NCBI GenBank assembly: GCA_010279815.1
Contig: QEOQ01000191.1
Location: forward strand, 1,064,893 to 1,128,892
Direction of reading: 5' to 3'
DNA: 64,000 bases
DNA from: Brachionus plicatilis
Lineage: Eukaryota; Rotifera; Eurotatoria; Ploima; Brachionidae
Part shown: positions 1 through 12,483 of the stretch, one piece after another
Layout: each line of letters opens with the position of its first letter
Position numbering within the stretch: the stretch's first letter is position 1
Position numbers and translations under genes: made by a program
The notes under the pieces: model-generated
The model's database searches: none
Told to the model about the DNA's origin: nothing
The model's input: the letters and a program-made list of their open reading frames with translations, nothing else

Positions 1-67
1 AATAAAATAAATAAAATTTGAAAAAAAAAAATTTCTCTCAACTTATTTTCAAAAGAGAAATTCAAAA

Positions 68-3000
68 ATGATGTCTGAAGATGATATGATGGCCTATGAC
101 ATGGGCGGTGGCATGGGCCTGGACTCGGGCGAAATCGACCCAGGCCTATGGCAAGAAGCCTGTTGGCTGGTTATATCTTCCTTTTTCAACGAAAAAGGCC
201 TAGTGCGTCAACAGCTTGACTCCTTTGACGACTTCATTCAAATTTCGATTCAGCGCATAATTGAAGAAACGCCCGAGGTCGAGCTCCAGGCCGAAGCTCA
301 GCACACCAGCGACGACTCAGACAATGCTCCCAAATATTTTCTTAAGTTCGACCAGGTCTATCTGTCCAAGCCGACCCATTGGGAAAAAAATGATGTGCGG
401 AACGAAAAGTTCGGCCCCAACGAAGCTCGACTGCGCAATCTGACTTATGCAGCGCCCCTCTGCGTAGACATCACACAGCGAACGGTGCGCTACAGTGGCA
501 AAAGCTCAACAGAAAACACCATGGTATACAAACAGGTTCCGATAGGAAAAATTCCAATCATGCTCAAGTCTTACTACTGCCTATTGCACGACTTGGAGGA
601 CCGGGACTTGGCCGAGTTCGGCGAGTGTCCTCTGGACCCGGGCGGATATTTCATCATAAACGGATCGGAAAAGGTGCTCATCGGCCAAGAACGAATGGCC
701 ACCAACACTGTCTACGTGTTCTCGATGAAAGACCACAAGTACGCGTACCGGTGCGAGATAAGATCGCTGCTGGAGAACTCAAGTCGGCCCACGAGCGCTC
801 TTTTTGTCAACCTGATGGCCAGAGGAAGTCAATCGAGTAGAAAGAGCGCCGTGGGCCAACTAATAGTGGCCATCATTCCTTACATCAAGGAGGAAATTCC
901 GATCATAGTGGTGTTCCGGGCGCTCGGCTTCGAGTCCGACCGCGACATCCTCGAGCATGTGGTCTACGATTTCGAGGACCAGGAGATGATGGAGAAAATA
1001 AAGCCGTCTTTGGACGAGGCCTTTGTCATCCAGGACAGAAATGTGGCGCTGAGCTTCATAGGCACTAGGGGCGCCCGTCCCGGTGTCACCAAAGAAAAGC
1101 GTATTAAGTACGCGAAGGAAATTTTGCAAAAAGAAATGTTGCCCCATGTGGGCATCAGCGATTTTTGCGAGTCAAAAAAAGCCTATTTTCTCGGCTACAT
1201 GGTCCATCGGTTGCTGCTGGCGGCGCTGGGCCGACGCGAGCTCGACGACCGCGATCACATCGGCAACAAGCGGCTCGACCTGGCCGGTCCGCTTCTTTCC
1301 CTCCTCTTCCGGGGCCTCTTCCGCACTCTCATCAAACAAATGAAGTCCTATGCCCAGTACTACTTGGACAAAGGTCAAACGTTCAATGTGGAAGTGTCGA
1401 TCAAGCCGCTGATCATAACCGACGGCCTCAAGTACTCGCTGGCGACCGGCAACTGGGGCGATCAGAAGAAAGCGCATCAGGCGCGCGCCGGCGTCTCCCA
1501 AGTGCTCAACAGACTCACGTACGCGTCCACTTTGTCTCATTTGCGTCGTGTGAACTCGCCGATTGGCCGCGACGGCAAATTGGCCAAGCCGCGCCAGCTA
1601 CATAACACCCAGTGGGGCGTTATTTGTCCGGCCGAGACGCCCGAGGGCCACGCCGTCGGCCTGGTCAAAAATTTGGCCCTCATGTCCTACATTTCGGTTG
1701 GCTCGCAGGTAAATCCCATACTGGAGTTTTTGGAAGAGTGGAGCATGGAGAATTTGGAGGAGATCGCGCCGTCCACCATTCACGACGCGTCCAAAGTGTT
1801 CGTGAACGGCTGCTGGGTCGGCATACACAGAGACCCGGACCATTTGGTGGCCACTTTGAAGAAGCTGCGCCGCGACATGGACATCATTGTGTCCGAGGTG
1901 TCCATAATCAGGGAGATCAGAGAAAGAGAGATCAGAATTTACACGGACGCTGGCCGCATCTGTCGACCGCTCTTGATTGTCGAAGAGCAGAAGCTTTTGC
2001 TCAAGAACAAGCACATTAATCAGCTGAAGGAGAATGAGAACGGCCTCAAGCCCTATAAATGGAAGGATTTGATTGCCGATGGCGTGGTCGAGTATGTGGA
2101 CACGCTGGAAGAAGAGACGTGCATGATTGCCATGACGCCTGAAGATCTGCAGCAGACAGAATACTGTTCCACTTATACTCACTGCGAAATTCACCCGTCA
2201 ATGATCCTGGGCGTTTGCGCCAGCATAATTCCATTTCCGGACCACAACCAGTCGCCGCGTAACACATACCAAAGCGCCATGGGCAAACAAGCCATGGGCG
2301 TATACATAACCAACTACCACATTCGCATGGACACACTCGCCCACGTCTTATTCTATCCGCAAAAACCGCTGGCGACCACGCGCTCCATGCAGTTCCTGCG
2401 ATTCAGCGAGCTTCCGGCGGGCATAAACGCCATTGTGGCCATCCTCTCCTACACCGGCTACAACCAAGAGGACTCCATCATCCTAAACTGGAGCTCGGTC
2501 GATCGCGGTTTCTTCAGGTCGGCCTTTTGGCGCTCGTACCGCGACTCCGAGTCCAAGCGCAACTACGACCAAGTGGAAACGTTCGAAAAGCCCGAGAGAA
2601 GCACCTGCTCGGGCATGAGAAACGCCATCTACGAAAAGCTGGAGGACGACGGCATCATAGCGCCGGGCACGCGCGTCAGCGGCGATGACGTCATCATTGG
2701 CAAGACCCTGACCCTGCCCGAGAACGAAGACGAGCTCGGCAACCCGGCCGCCGTCAAAAAGTTCACCAAAAAGGACGCGAGCACCTTTTTGCGCGCGTCC
2801 GAGACCGGCATCATCGACCAAGTGCTTGTGAGCGTGAGCAACGAAGGATACAAATTTGTCAAAGTTAAAGTAAGAACTGTGAAGACGCCGCAGATCGGAG
2901 ACAAGTTTGCGTCGCGTCACGGCCAAAAGGGCACCTGCGGCATGCTCTACAAGATGGAGGACATGCCGTTCTCGTGCAAGGGCATCACGCCCGACCTGGT

Positions 3001-3628
3001 CATCAACCCGCACGCCATCCCGTCCCGTATGACCGTGGGCCACTTGATCGAGTGTCTGCAGTCCAAGGTGAGCGCCAACAAAGGCGAGATTGGAGACGCG
3101 ACGCCCTTCAACGACGCCGTCACTGTCCAAGAGATTTCCAAGCTCTTGGCCGGCTACGACTTTCAGATGAGAGGCAATGAGGTCATGTACAATGGGTTCA
3201 CGGGACGCAAGCTAAACTCCCAGGTGTTCCTGGGTCCCACTTATTACCAGCGGTTGAAGCACATGGTCGACGACAAGATTCACTCGCGGGCAAGGGGTCC
3301 TGTGCAGATTTTGAACAGACAGCCGATGGAGGGTCGTTCGCGCGACGGCGGTCTACGCTTTGGCGAGATGGAACGCGATTGTCAAATTTCTCACGGTGCT
3401 GCACAGTTTTTGAAAGAGAGGCTTTTCGAGGTGTCCGATCCGTATCGTGTGCATGTGTGCAACTTTTGTGGACTGATTGCCATCGCCCAGCTCAAACAAA
3501 AGGCCTACGAGTGCAAAGGATGCAAAAATACCACCCAGATATCCCAAATACGAATACCGTATGCTTGTAAATTATTGTTCCAAGAGCTCATGTCAATGGG
3601 CATAGCGCCAAGAATGATGGTCTCTTAG
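68..3628 (+). CDS. POLR2B: RNA polymerase II second-largest subunit RPB2
   Basis: This gene encodes the second-largest subunit of nuclear RNA polymerase II, which forms one side of the active-site cleft and helps bind NTP, template and the RNA hybrid. One uninterrupted 1186-codon frame matches the family from end to end; the human protein is 1174 aa. Visible landmarks in order are the N-terminal [12 protein letters not shown] block (here GLWQEACW), the [16 protein letters not shown] fork region, the [18 protein letters not shown] and [20 protein letters not shown] blocks, GYNQEDS near residue 798, and [15 protein letters not shown] near 945. The C-terminal clamp has four zinc ligands, C1131, C1134, C1149 and C1152. 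Two adjacent ATGs open the frame and the first is chosen; a variable acidic, Met/Gly-rich leader precedes the conserved start. No intron interrupts it. Residue 808 is Trp, where orthologues I recall have Arg or Gln before the SxVDRG(F/L)F block. Coding DNA is far GC-richer than its surroundings. Confidence 0.98.
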   Translation: MMSEDDMMAYDMGGGMGLDSGEIDPGLWQEACWLVISSFFNEKGLVRQQLDSFDDFIQISIQRIIEETPEVELQAEAQHTSDDSDNAPKYFLKFDQVYLSKPTHWEKNDVRNEKFGPNEARLRNLTYAAPLCVDITQRTVRYSGKSSTENTMVYKQVPIGKIPIMLKSYYCLLHDLEDRDLAEFGECPLDPGGYFIINGSEKVLIGQERMATNTVYVFSMKDHKYAYRCEIRSLLENSSRPTSALFVNLMARGSQSSRKSAVGQLIVAIIPYIKEEIPIIVVFRALGFESDRDILEHVVYDFEDQEMMEKIKPSLDEAFVIQDRNVALSFIGTRGARPGVTKEKRIKYAKEILQKEMLPHVGISDFCESKKAYFLGYMVHRLLLAALGRRELDDRDHIGNKRLDLAGPLLSLLFRGLFRTLIKQMKSYAQYYLDKGQTFNVEVSIKPLIITDGLKYSLATGNWGDQKKAHQARAGVSQVLNRLTYASTLSHLRRVNSPIGRDGKLAKPRQLHNTQWGVICPAETPEGHAVGLVKNLALMSYISVGSQVNPILEFLEEWSMENLEEIAPSTIHDASKVFVNGCWVGIHRDPDHLVATLKKLRRDMDIIVSEVSIIREIREREIRIYTDAGRICRPLLIVEEQKLLLKNKHINQLKENENGLKPYKWKDLIADGVVEYVDTLEEETCMIAMTPEDLQQTEYCSTYTHCEIHPSMILGVCASIIPFPDHNQSPRNTYQSAMGKQAMGVYITNYHIRMDTLAHVLFYPQKPLATTRSMQFLRFSELPAGINAIVAILSYTGYNQEDSIILNWSSVDRGFFRSAFWRSYRDSESKRNYDQVETFEKPERSTCSGMRNAIYEKLEDDGIIAPGTRVSGDDVIIGKTLTLPENEDELGNPAAVKKFTKKDASTFLRASETGIIDQVLVSVSNEGYKFVKVKVRTVKTPQIGDKFASRHGQKGTCGMLYKMEDMPFSCKGITPDLVINPHAIPSRMTVGHLIECLQSKVSANKGEIGDATPFNDAVTVQEISKLLAGYDFQMRGNEVMYNGFTGRKLNSQVFLGPTYYQRLKHMVDDKIHSRARGPVQILNRQPMEGRSRDGGLRFGEMERDCQISHGAAQFLKERLFEVSDPYRVHVCNFCGLIAIAQLKQKAYECKGCKNTTQISQIRIPYACKLLFQELMSMGIAPRMMVS

Positions 3629-3705
3629 GCTCAATGGGCTCGGCTTGCTTTTTCTAATTGTTATTATTGTCTTTATGAAAAAATGCATCAACAGAAAAAA
3701 TTCAA

Positions 3706-3711
3706 AATAAA
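3706..3711 (+). terminator. Putative polyadenylation signal of RPB2
   Basis: A canonical AATAAA lies 78 nt after the RPB2 stop codon and is followed at once by a long T run. It is the first AATAAA downstream. The assignment rests on position only. Confidence 0.6.
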
Positions 3712-3940
3712 TTTTTTTTTTTTCTTAAAAATTAAAAAAACTCAAATTTAAATGTATAATAAATGATTTTAATAGTTTTTTTTTTTCGCGTTAAATTTGA
3801 ACTTCATCAGCATACATCATTATTTAAGAATTTTTGACCATGACTACAATTACGTTAAAGTAACTGAGTTGAAATATTTTCCTTTAGGCCAATCTCAATT
3901 ATATTAATTTATCTCTTACTATCGGTCAAGAATTAATGTA

Positions 3941-4300
3941 ACTACTTGGAACGGAAAAAAGTTCACGTGGCCGCTACTTTAACTACTTGGAACGGCAAAA
4001 AGTTCACGTGGCCGCAACAAAAACTACTTTGAACGGTAAAAAAAATCCATTTAGCCGCCTCAGTTACTACTTGGAACGGTTAAAAGTTCACGTGGTCGCC
4101 TCAGTTACTACTTGGAACGGCAAAAAAATCATGTGGCCGCTACTTTAACTACTTGGAACGGCAAAAAAGTCATGTGGCCGCTACTTTAACTCCTTGGAAC
4201 GGTAAAAAAAATCCATTTAGCCGCCTCAGTTACTACTTGGAACGGCAAAAAGTGCATGTGGCCGCTACTTTAACTACTTGGGACGGCAAAAAGTTCATGG
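3941..4300. repeat. 41/43-bp tandem satellite, nine copies
   Basis: Nine monomers begin ACTACTTGGAACGG, at 3941, 3982, 4023, 4066, 4107, 4148, 4189, 4232 and 4273. The steps are 41 bp, or 43 bp after the two variants at 4023 and 4189. Most copies carry CACGTGGCCGC or CATGTGGCCGC; the two variants carry ATCCATTTAGCCGC instead. The variants lie 166 bp apart, so the array is a higher-order repeat of four monomers. A 12-bp inverted repeat, TTTTGACCATGA at 3832 and its complement at 4295, brackets the array. A single diverged monomer lies inside the foldback element at 39.8-40.7 kb. Confidence 0.92.
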
Positions 4301-4306
4301 TCAAAA

Positions 4307-5220
4307 TAAATAAAGTGCTACTTTAACTATTTTAACACTACATATGTCAAATATTCTTAAGTTCTTGAAAATTTTCAATTTTTAATAACTTTTTATTTTT
4401 TCATTACTCTCGTTTATCAAAAATCTAAAATTTAATTGGCTTGCTTCTTATATTTTTGATTGTATGTGTCTCACCGAAGTTCGCCTCCACAAACTTTTCG
4501 TTAAGTACATTAAACTTTGTCGGTGCCCTTGTTAACAGCTCAAGAATATGCAAAACAAAACAAAACACCACTCTGTGATATCTGGAATGATACCACAGAG
4601 AATACGAATGGATGATTGAAAATGGGTTCTCTATTTAAACTCGTTTTTTTTTTTTTTTAGATTATTTAGAATTAACTAAAATTATTTATTTATTCAATTT
4701 ATTAGTGGAAAACATTTAAAAAAAAAACTCAATTATCAATCAAACACTAATGTTAGAATTAAGTCTTTTGAACAGGATATATCTTTTCTTGTTACTTACC
4801 TTGGTAGGGATATACATTTTATCAAAAACGACTCTTTTCAATTTCAATTGGAATTAAAATAGAATCTAAACTCGAATGACGGCTTATCTGACTCTATTAA
4901 TTTATTTATTTATTTATTTGAATTTAATTAACCTCCTTCAGGAAAAATAAAAATAAAAATTAGAAGAAGAGAGTACAAAAAAATAAAAAAATTATACATA
5001 TATATAAAAATATAAAAAAATATTACAATTGTAAGAAAATGAAGAGGAAAATAGATTGTTTATAATTTAATGGACCTCAAGTTATGAAATTCATCTAGGT
5101 CTAGACAATCTTAAGTCAAAGCACTTTAAAACTCTCCTTAGAAATTCTATCGTGTCTTTCTAGTTGAAGTCTTGATTTGTTTTCTTTAAGTCCACAGTTT
5201 TTCAAAAAAATTATTTTATA
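4307..5220. other. Intergenic AT-rich DNA with one short-repeat tail
   Basis: I see no coding exon here. The stretch at 4480-4620 is somewhat GC-richer and holds a CTCTGTG...CACAGAG stem, but no convincing reading frame. At about 4893-4965 an (ATTT)n run is followed by AACCTCCTTCAGG and an A-rich tail; similar units recur near 16516 and 40718 and may be ends of a dispersed retroelement. Confidence 0.5.
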
Positions 5221-5224
5221 ACAA

Positions 5225-5645
5225 AATAATTTTTGAAAATTTAATTATTTGGTATTGTGATTTTCAAAAACAAATGAACAAAAAAATTCAAAAAATTCTT
5301 CCTTTTTTGGTAAATTAAAATTAAGGATAATTAAATTTTTTTTAAATAATGCTGCAATATAGTGCAACATACTTTGTTGTACCTATTTTTACCTTAAATA
5401 ATTTTTTAAGGTTAAATAGGATAATGAATAAAACATCAATAAAAACTTACTAAAAATAGAGAAAATAAAGATTTTATATGAGGTAAAAAGGTATGTTGCA
5501 CTATATTGCAGTATTTTTTAAAATAAATTCTATTATCTTTAATTTTGATTTACTAAAAAAGGAAGAATTTTTGTTCATTTTGTACTTGAATTTCACAATA
5601 CCAATTATTTTATTTTGAAGATTTTTATCTTTTTTCAAAATTAAA
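5225..5645. mobile_element. Palindromic MITE-like element
   Basis: Two long arms are inverted copies of each other. The left arm (about 5227-5400) contains TTTGGTATTGTGA, then ATTCTTCC, then CTGCAATATAGTGCAACATA. The right arm (about 5480-5640) carries the same blocks in reverse complement and reverse order, with about 80 bp between. The whole unit would fold into one hairpin, as expected for a miniature inverted-repeat transposon. The outer ends are approximate and no target duplication was recognised. Confidence 0.75.
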
Positions 5646-5896
5646 TTTTTTTATGTTTTGGAATACCTGACTGTCTACGGACACTCAATTTGATACCACT
5701 GAACCCCATTACACTTGTAGAGAATTTCAAGAGCTATCAAAAAATGTGTCTAGTTTTTCTCCAGGAAGTACTTTTTTTAAGATTTTTAGATTTAAATAAA
5801 ACACCTCAGTTATTTCTAGAATCGAATTTAAAAATTCAAAAACGTAGGAGAGGGGTCAGGTGTCTAAAAAAGTAAAATTTTGTTTTTTCGCTTATA

Positions 5897-6109
5897 ACAA
5901 TATTGGGCATTGTGAATTTTGGTACAAAATTCAAAAACAAAATAAAAAAAGTACCAAAGCTTAAGTTCTGAAGGATGTTCTGTAAATTGTAGCAACTGAT
6001 ACATCCATTGTACCACCAGTATACTGATTCTCCAAAATTCTGCAAAATTCAGAACTTTTAATATTTTGTTTTTGTTTTTTTTACCAAATTTCACAATGCC
6101 CAATATTGA
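5897..6109. mobile_element. Short foldback element, copy 1 of the GGCATTGTGAA family
   Basis: The ends are inverted copies: CAATATTGGGCATTGTGAA at the left and its complement, ending at 6109, at the right. The interior contains GTTCTG...CTGATACA...TTGTAxCACC, which recurs with ATTTGGCATTGTGAATTTTGG at 20.46-20.71 kb, so the two loci share a family. A 126-codon minus-strand reading frame covers the element and looks like a by-product. Confidence 0.7.
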
Positions 6110-6249
6110 AATTAAGGGAAAAAACATCATATTCATAAAGCTGAGAAAATTCTGAATCGAATGGTATATCGTATTAGAGATTTTTTTCAAATGCTTTCTC
6201 GTTTTTGAATATTTAAATATACCTGATACCGGGGAAATGGACATAATCT

Positions 6250-7383
6250 CGAAAGGTAAAATTCTCGAAAAAAAATCGCGAATAAATAATCTCGGTTGAA
6301 AAAATAATGTCGAAAAAAATGATCACAAAAAAGTCTCATCAAAAGTTAATTTTTAGTACTTCACATATCCCATAAATGAAAAAATCAATTCGATTCTTTT
6401 TAATAATTGTTGACGAAGTATTTTATGCATTTATCTTTTTTTGTTTGTATTCGTGATTGTCTTGCAAAAGTTTGACCACTTAAAACTTGAATAAGATCAG
6501 CTTCCATATTACTTTACTCCAGCCTAAAAAGTTCAACAACTTTTTTGATTATCAGATTATTCCTGGCATCGGGTTTTATACGTGAGTGCCACGACTTTAC
6601 GGAATTAACAGTTCGGACTAATTGTCATTAGATATTTTTGTCGAGATTTTATCAGAGTTGCTTAAAAGCCCCTAATAAAAGTCCAAATTTTTTTTTAAAT
6701 TTGCTAGATCAGGCTTCATATCAAAAAATTTATATATTCTTGGGTTGTCTAATGCAATGGATTTGCTATAAATCAGAATTTTGTTGCAATTTTTGTATAA
6801 ATTTCTTCTTAAGTACTCAAAATTTTAAAGTCCAGACTTGGACTTTTTTTTTGGAAAATAAAAATTTAAGTCTTTGGTCGGACTTTTGAAAAAAAAAAGT
6901 CTGGACTTGGATTTGACTTGAGACTTGTGACTTTTAAACAACTCTGGATTTTATTTAATTCTTTTTTTACCTTTCGAGATTTTCCCCTTTCGAGATATTT
7001 TCTTTTCATGATTAAAAGAAAATTTTCAAAGCTCTGCAATGAAAACGAGATTAAAATTATATGCTGATTGTAAATCTCTTTTTTATTAAATTAACAAAAA
7101 CGTGAAAAAATTTTTTTTTTCGATTTGTTAATATTGAGAAAGACTAAATTTTTTTTTCTACAAAATGAATTATAAATTTTTTCAAGAAATTTTCTTCTAG
7201 AAATCATATGCAAAACCATTTTGAAAGCGAGTTAAAATTCTTTTCTATTTAGTGGCAATTTTAAAAAAAGCTTTAAAATTTTAATAAATTTATTTCATAC
7301 CAAAGCCAAAAAATACTTTTCACTTAAAGATATCATAGAAATTTTAAAATTTATATTTTGCATTTTTATTATCCAATTTCAAA
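6250..7383. other. Intergenic AT-rich DNA upstream of the RING-like gene
   Basis: I see no gene or clear repeat. TCTCGAAAGG/CCTTTCGAGA-type strings near 6250 and 6970 are opposite in orientation and could mark one more decayed inverted-repeat unit. No TATA-like promoter can be singled out in such AT-rich sequence. Confidence 0.35.
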
Positions 7384-8308
7384 ATGAATAAGCAAGTAGA
7401 AAATAAAGCTTGTGATGAAGATCTTTTATGTAATCATTGTGGTAAGATATTTCAGTCCGTACCCATTACATTGTTTCCATGTGGATGGGTAATTTGTAGT
7501 CACCATTTTGAAGTTCCTATGAAAACGTTTAATTGTTATATGTGTTCAAAAAATCACCCGGTTAATGTTGATCAATGTATAAAAACAAAAAATTTAGAAT
7601 TTAAGTATTTAAAATACAAAGTCAATGAGTCTTTAAAAGAATTTGAAGAGGAAATAAACGAGTTGGATCAAATAAAAAAAGACCCGGTAAATTATTTAGA
7701 TGATGTTTTTGTAAAATTAATTAATAAAATCGACTTACAACGAGAAATGGCTAAAAAACAGATTGATTCTTATTTTGACAAGCTCTATGGAACAATAAAT
7801 ATGACCAGAAAAAATTTTGAATCAGCAATTGATAAAAATAATGAATTCAAATATTTTAGCACTGAAAAAATGAGCCAAGACAAGGATTTGTTTAAAGAGG
7901 AATTGTCAAGCATGAAAGATGCCAAAAATAGTTATTTGTCCTTAGTTGATTTAAGAAGCAAAATTAAACAAAAGAGAGAATCTATCAAAACTGTTGTGAA
8001 TAGTTTGACTGAAAATAAATCATTTGAAATAGAAAGTGATTCTTTTTATTTGATTGATTTTAGTAAATTTGGAAAAATTGAAACCAAAGTAATAAAAAAT
8101 ATTTATTTTTTTCAAATTCATTAATTTTTTTTTTTAATTTTAGCCCATTAACAATGAAAATGACTTGGATCGAAAAAATGAAATATTCATTTTTAACCTT
8201 GGAAGTGGTATGATCGAAACCATTCTTCAGGCTCCAGAATTTGAAACAGCAGCAAAAATCGCTAACCGTGCGCTTTTGAAACCAATATTCAGGTTGGCAA
8301 AATCTTAA
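7384..8308 (+). CDS. RING-like zinc-finger/coiled-coil protein, two exons
   Basis: Exon 1 is 7384-8088, the intron is 8089-8143 (55 nt, GTAATA to TTTTAG) and exon 2 is 8144-8308, giving 289 aa. The join is in phase and the second exon stays open to a TAA. The N-terminus has a RING-like pattern: C16-x2-C19, C33-G-W-x2-C38, H40/H41, then C51-x2-C54. The usual His after PCG is Trp, so a full cross-brace RING is uncertain. Residues of about 70-220 are Lys/Glu-rich and likely coiled coil, a layout reminiscent of TRIM-type E3 ligases. Function as a ubiquitin ligase is only inferred. Codon use is AT-rich, unlike RPB2. A further intron cannot be excluded, since TTCAG|GTTGG near the end could be a donor. 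Confidence 0.75.
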
Positions 8309-11300
8309 TAATTTTATATTTTTTCATTTTTGCACTTAATATTTATCAATATTTTTTGTGCAATGTTTAGAAGATTTTATTATGGATTTTGAAAGTTATT
8401 TTTTTAATTTTCTGAAATATTGTACAAAAAATATTTGAAAATATAAAAAAATGAAAATTTAAAAATGTAAAATTATTTATATTTTGCATTAAGGTTAGAT
8501 TAATTAATTCAAAAAGTTATGTACAAAAATGACAATATTGTTCGTTGTTTTCTAAATTAATGATTTAATAATTTTTATTAATAATATTTGAATTTTTTTA
8601 TTATAGGAATTAAATTAAAATCATTTTTTTTCTCAAATCTTTTTAAAATTTCAATTTTTTTTTATAAATATACAATCCAAATTCATAAATATAAAATCTT
8701 TTAATTAATTAACTTTAAATAAAATTATTCATATTCTGTGAATTTTGAAATGTTAATTATTTTCTCGAATTTCTCAAATGGACAGAAGTAAGTTAAACGA
8801 ATAAAAGGAAGTATAATTTCAAATTATTTGAATTAAATGTTTTGCTAGCATTAGAACATTGGTTAATTTTTTCAAATTGTGATTCTTAAAAAATAAATTA
8901 AATCTCAACACTTAAATAAAATATAAAAATTTGCTGAGATAAAAAAATAAATGCTTCTTTATTTTTTTTCTATTAGTTAAAAGTATTTTTAGAGATTTTT
9001 TTCGAAACTCGACTATTTTTATACTTCTTATGGACTTTTCAGTGGGTTGGCTTCACAGAAATTTTTTTTGAATATTCTGTTTTATTTATTTTAATAGAAT
9101 TTTGGTAATTTTTTTTTGTTTTATTTAGTCATTGTTTTAGATCAAAGGTTGAAATATAGGCTCATAAATTTTTGAAAAATAAATAGAATAATAAAATTTT
9201 TTGCTTTAATGGCTATATTTTGAAGACTAAATAAATATTAGTATTTTCATTTTTACTTTCAAAGATTTAGTTGTACAAAAGTTCGAATAAAAGATTTGAT
9301 TGCCATATTTAAATTTTTTAAAATGTTATTCCTGCAATGACCCTGCAATTTAATTTTAATAATTTACTTATACATATGGTGGCTTGCACACTTTGTTGAT
9401 TTTTTTAGAGACTTTATTTGGGTGATTAAAGGTTTTATCAGCTAAAAATTCTCAAAGAATGCGTTTTATAAGAAAAGTTGTTTCAATTTTAAACATTAAT
9501 TTTTTCTTTATTCCAAGATTCACAATGCCTGAATGATTTTTTTAATAAAACTTAATTGAAACTACCAATCATTGTTTCATATTGGATAAAAATTTCAAAA
9601 TAAAATCTGAAAAAAAGCTCCCATATTTAACAAAACATTTAAAGAATAAAAGCTCATTAGACAAATAAATGATCGATAATTAAAGGAAATTTTTCCCTGT
9701 GTAAATAGTTACCTTTTTTAAACTAATTTTAAATTTATTGCATACAGTAAAAATAAATAGCAGATTAATTTGATTTTCATATCAAAATACCTTCAAATAT
9801 GTCAAAAACGTCATTGTAGTAATTTTAGTATTAAAAGATCTCGGAAGTCATTTTATAAAAAAACTTTTAGTCTGCTTGAAAACCAAATCTAAATAATTAA
9901 GATAAATTAAATCTTGGAGTCTTTATGAACACTCAATAAGGTAAATACTGTTCATAAAACCATGTCTAAATTTTTACCATTATTTTAAGATATTTAAGAA
10001 AAGAACACTTTTAAAGGCAATTTTCTTTTAAAAGAAGCCAATTATTTAATGCTCTTAAAGCATTAAAAGAGTTTATTAAAAATGCTTTTGAGAATAAAAT
10101 TGAACTTTGTGAAAAATTTTTGAAAAGTTTTCAGAATTAGTTACTTTATTTTAAATCTAGAAAAACTTTGATTTTCGAAAGAAAGCTTATTGTGTTTGAG
10201 AATGTAAGAAAAAAAATTATTTATTTTAATACTGTAGTTGAATGCCGAGCAATAAAATATTTGCTTAAGCTTAAAATCATTTATCAAAATCAAAAATAAG
10301 AATATTACAACTAAAAGATGAAAACAAGATGTTTAAATGAATCATGCAATGGGGCCTCACTACAATAACAATAAAACAGGGTAAGCATTTTTGAAAATTT
10401 TAGTTATCAATTTTAATTTAAATAAATTATTTGATTATTTAATTAATTAAGTAGAAAAATTATTTTGATTGAATTTAATTTATAAAATTCAAAGCATTTT
10501 CAGGTTAATTACGACGAAATAAAATTTCAATAAAATTTTTTCTTTGTAACACCATTATATTTCAATTCTTTTGATTTTCAACTCTAGAATCAGGATTTAG
10601 ATCTATTTATATATTCTCATAGCATATCTTTTTATGACTTCAAATTGTCTATCAACTTTTTCAATTTGATGAAAATGTGATTATTTTTTTAACGATAACC
10701 TCACTTTTCGGTGAGACAACGATTTTTTTAAATCGTTCAAAGTCTACAAAGTGATTCTTTTTAGTCGATTTAGGTTATCAAAATTTCATTTACAAAGAAC
10801 TTTTGAAATAAAATTTTTCAGATACGATATAATACTAGTAGATAAATTTTATAAAAAAAGCTTAAAAATAGCCTAAATTTGGCAGTAAATGATTGATAAT
10901 TATTTTTTAAATACTAATGGTAATCGATCAACTTTTATATAGGTATTTATTGTTATTAGTTTTATAAAAGGAGTAATAAATCAATTTTTGGCAAAAAAGA
11001 ATTAATTTTTTGATCTAATTTATTGACTTTATAGCTCTAGGAATATTTTTCTTTTAATTTCGTTGTATTAATAAAACTAATTTCTTTTTTTGTTTTAACA
11101 AAGTCTTTTGTTTGAGAATTTTAAATTTTAAGTTTTTAAAGCATTTTAATATTTTTTTTTTTAATTTTTCTGCCGTGTAATAGTGTTTCTTTTTTAAATT
11201 ATTATTGGTAATGCATTTTAAAATTAACTTTAAGTTTTAACATTGAATGGCATTTTTATAAAATTAGAAACCATCTTTTTATAATTTTTTTTTTATATTT

Positions 11301-11649
11301 TTAATAACTTCGGTTCATTGTTTTAAAAATATCAATTTTTTGAAGCGCTATCGAAATTTTAAAGGAGTTATTTTTTTAAATAAATTTCAATTTTTATTAA
11401 ATTCTTAGAATTTATCTTATTTTTTGGTAACTTAGCAGATCAGTGCAGTTGTCTTGGCTTTATGCGGAAATTGCGGTATTTATAAATTCTACTAAGAATA
11501 AGAAAATAAAGTAATGAATATATTGATAATGAGAATATTTTCAAGTATTTAAAGTAAGATTTTATAAAGCAATTGTTACATCTTTTTTACTAAAAATTGT
11601 TAAAATAATCAAATAACATATTAAAAATATTTCGAATTATTTAAGTATA
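8309..11649. other. AT-rich gene-poor stretch
   Basis: No reading frame with protein-like composition, no RNA gene and no well-bounded repeat was recognised. The region is dominated by A and T homopolymer runs. Confidence 0.5.
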
Positions 11650-12483
11650 CTGTGCTACTACAATACGGTAAATTCACCATATTTTACACGAATTATGGTA
11701 AATTCACGATATTGTACCATTAAATTTATCATAATATCGTCAATTTTATGCCACTTGATTTTTTTGTTATAAAGCTCCCATAATATTTTACATTAATTTT
11801 TTTTTTTCACCTTTCTAGGAGATAAAAATGAACAAATATATTGCTAGCGCCTAATAATTTTTTCATGGTTTTTCGAGCTGAAAATTTCTTTTTTTTAAAA
11901 ATCATTTTTCAAAAATATGTACTATGATAGTCATTAACTTATTAAGCGCTTAATTTTTGAATTGATATTGAATATTTTTTAAAAAAGTTGTTAAAGATTT
12001 TTAAAGAAATCATTAAACAAAAATAAAATAAAGTAAAAAAATAACTTATTTACTCCATTCTTAAATGTTTTAAATCTTTAGAATTTTTATCTTTAATAAA
12101 GATAGCTAATATTTTACTTGTTACAGAAAATTAAAACTAAATATAATATGTTTAGTGTAATCTATTTAATTAATAAAAAATAATTAATTTGAAATATCGC
12201 ACTTTTTTTTCATTAATTTTAATTAAAAGACGAAAAAATACACCATATGAGAAACTAATATTTAAAACTTTATTAGTATTTAAATTTTTTTTGCCGACTT
12301 CTTACCAATTTAACATTTTTGACTAAAAATTACGTCTATTTCAGTCAAAAAATTCGATCAAATTTTATTTTTTCACTAAATTTAACAATAATTATCAGAA
12401 ATTTACGATAAATAGAGTAAAATATCGTGAATTTATCATAATTCATGTAAATTTTGTGAATTCATCGTATCGCTGCAGCACTG
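11650..12483. mobile_element. Non-autonomous Tc1/mariner-like element (TIRs, TA flanks)
   Basis: The left end CTGTGCTACTACAATACGG and the right end, read in reverse complement as CAGTGCTGCAGCGATACGA, start inverted repeats of roughly 70 bp. Both continue with blocks of TAAATTCACGATATT and ACACGAATTATGG type. TA dinucleotides flank both ends (11648-11649 and 12484-12485), as expected for Tc1/mariner insertion, and CAGTG-type ends are common there. The interior is AT-rich with no transposase frame. Confidence 0.75.

Noticed and set aside
860..3547. Many open frames opposite to or overlapping RPB2
   Set aside because: They are shadows created by the GC-rich, stop-poor RPB2 codons. None has independent motifs.
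3941..4300. CRISPR array
   Set aside because: The units are contiguous tandem repeats without unique spacers, in an animal-like genome.
5864..6244. 126-codon minus-strand frame
   Set aside because: It lies across a foldback element and is rich in Phe, Lys and Ile without motif or splice context.
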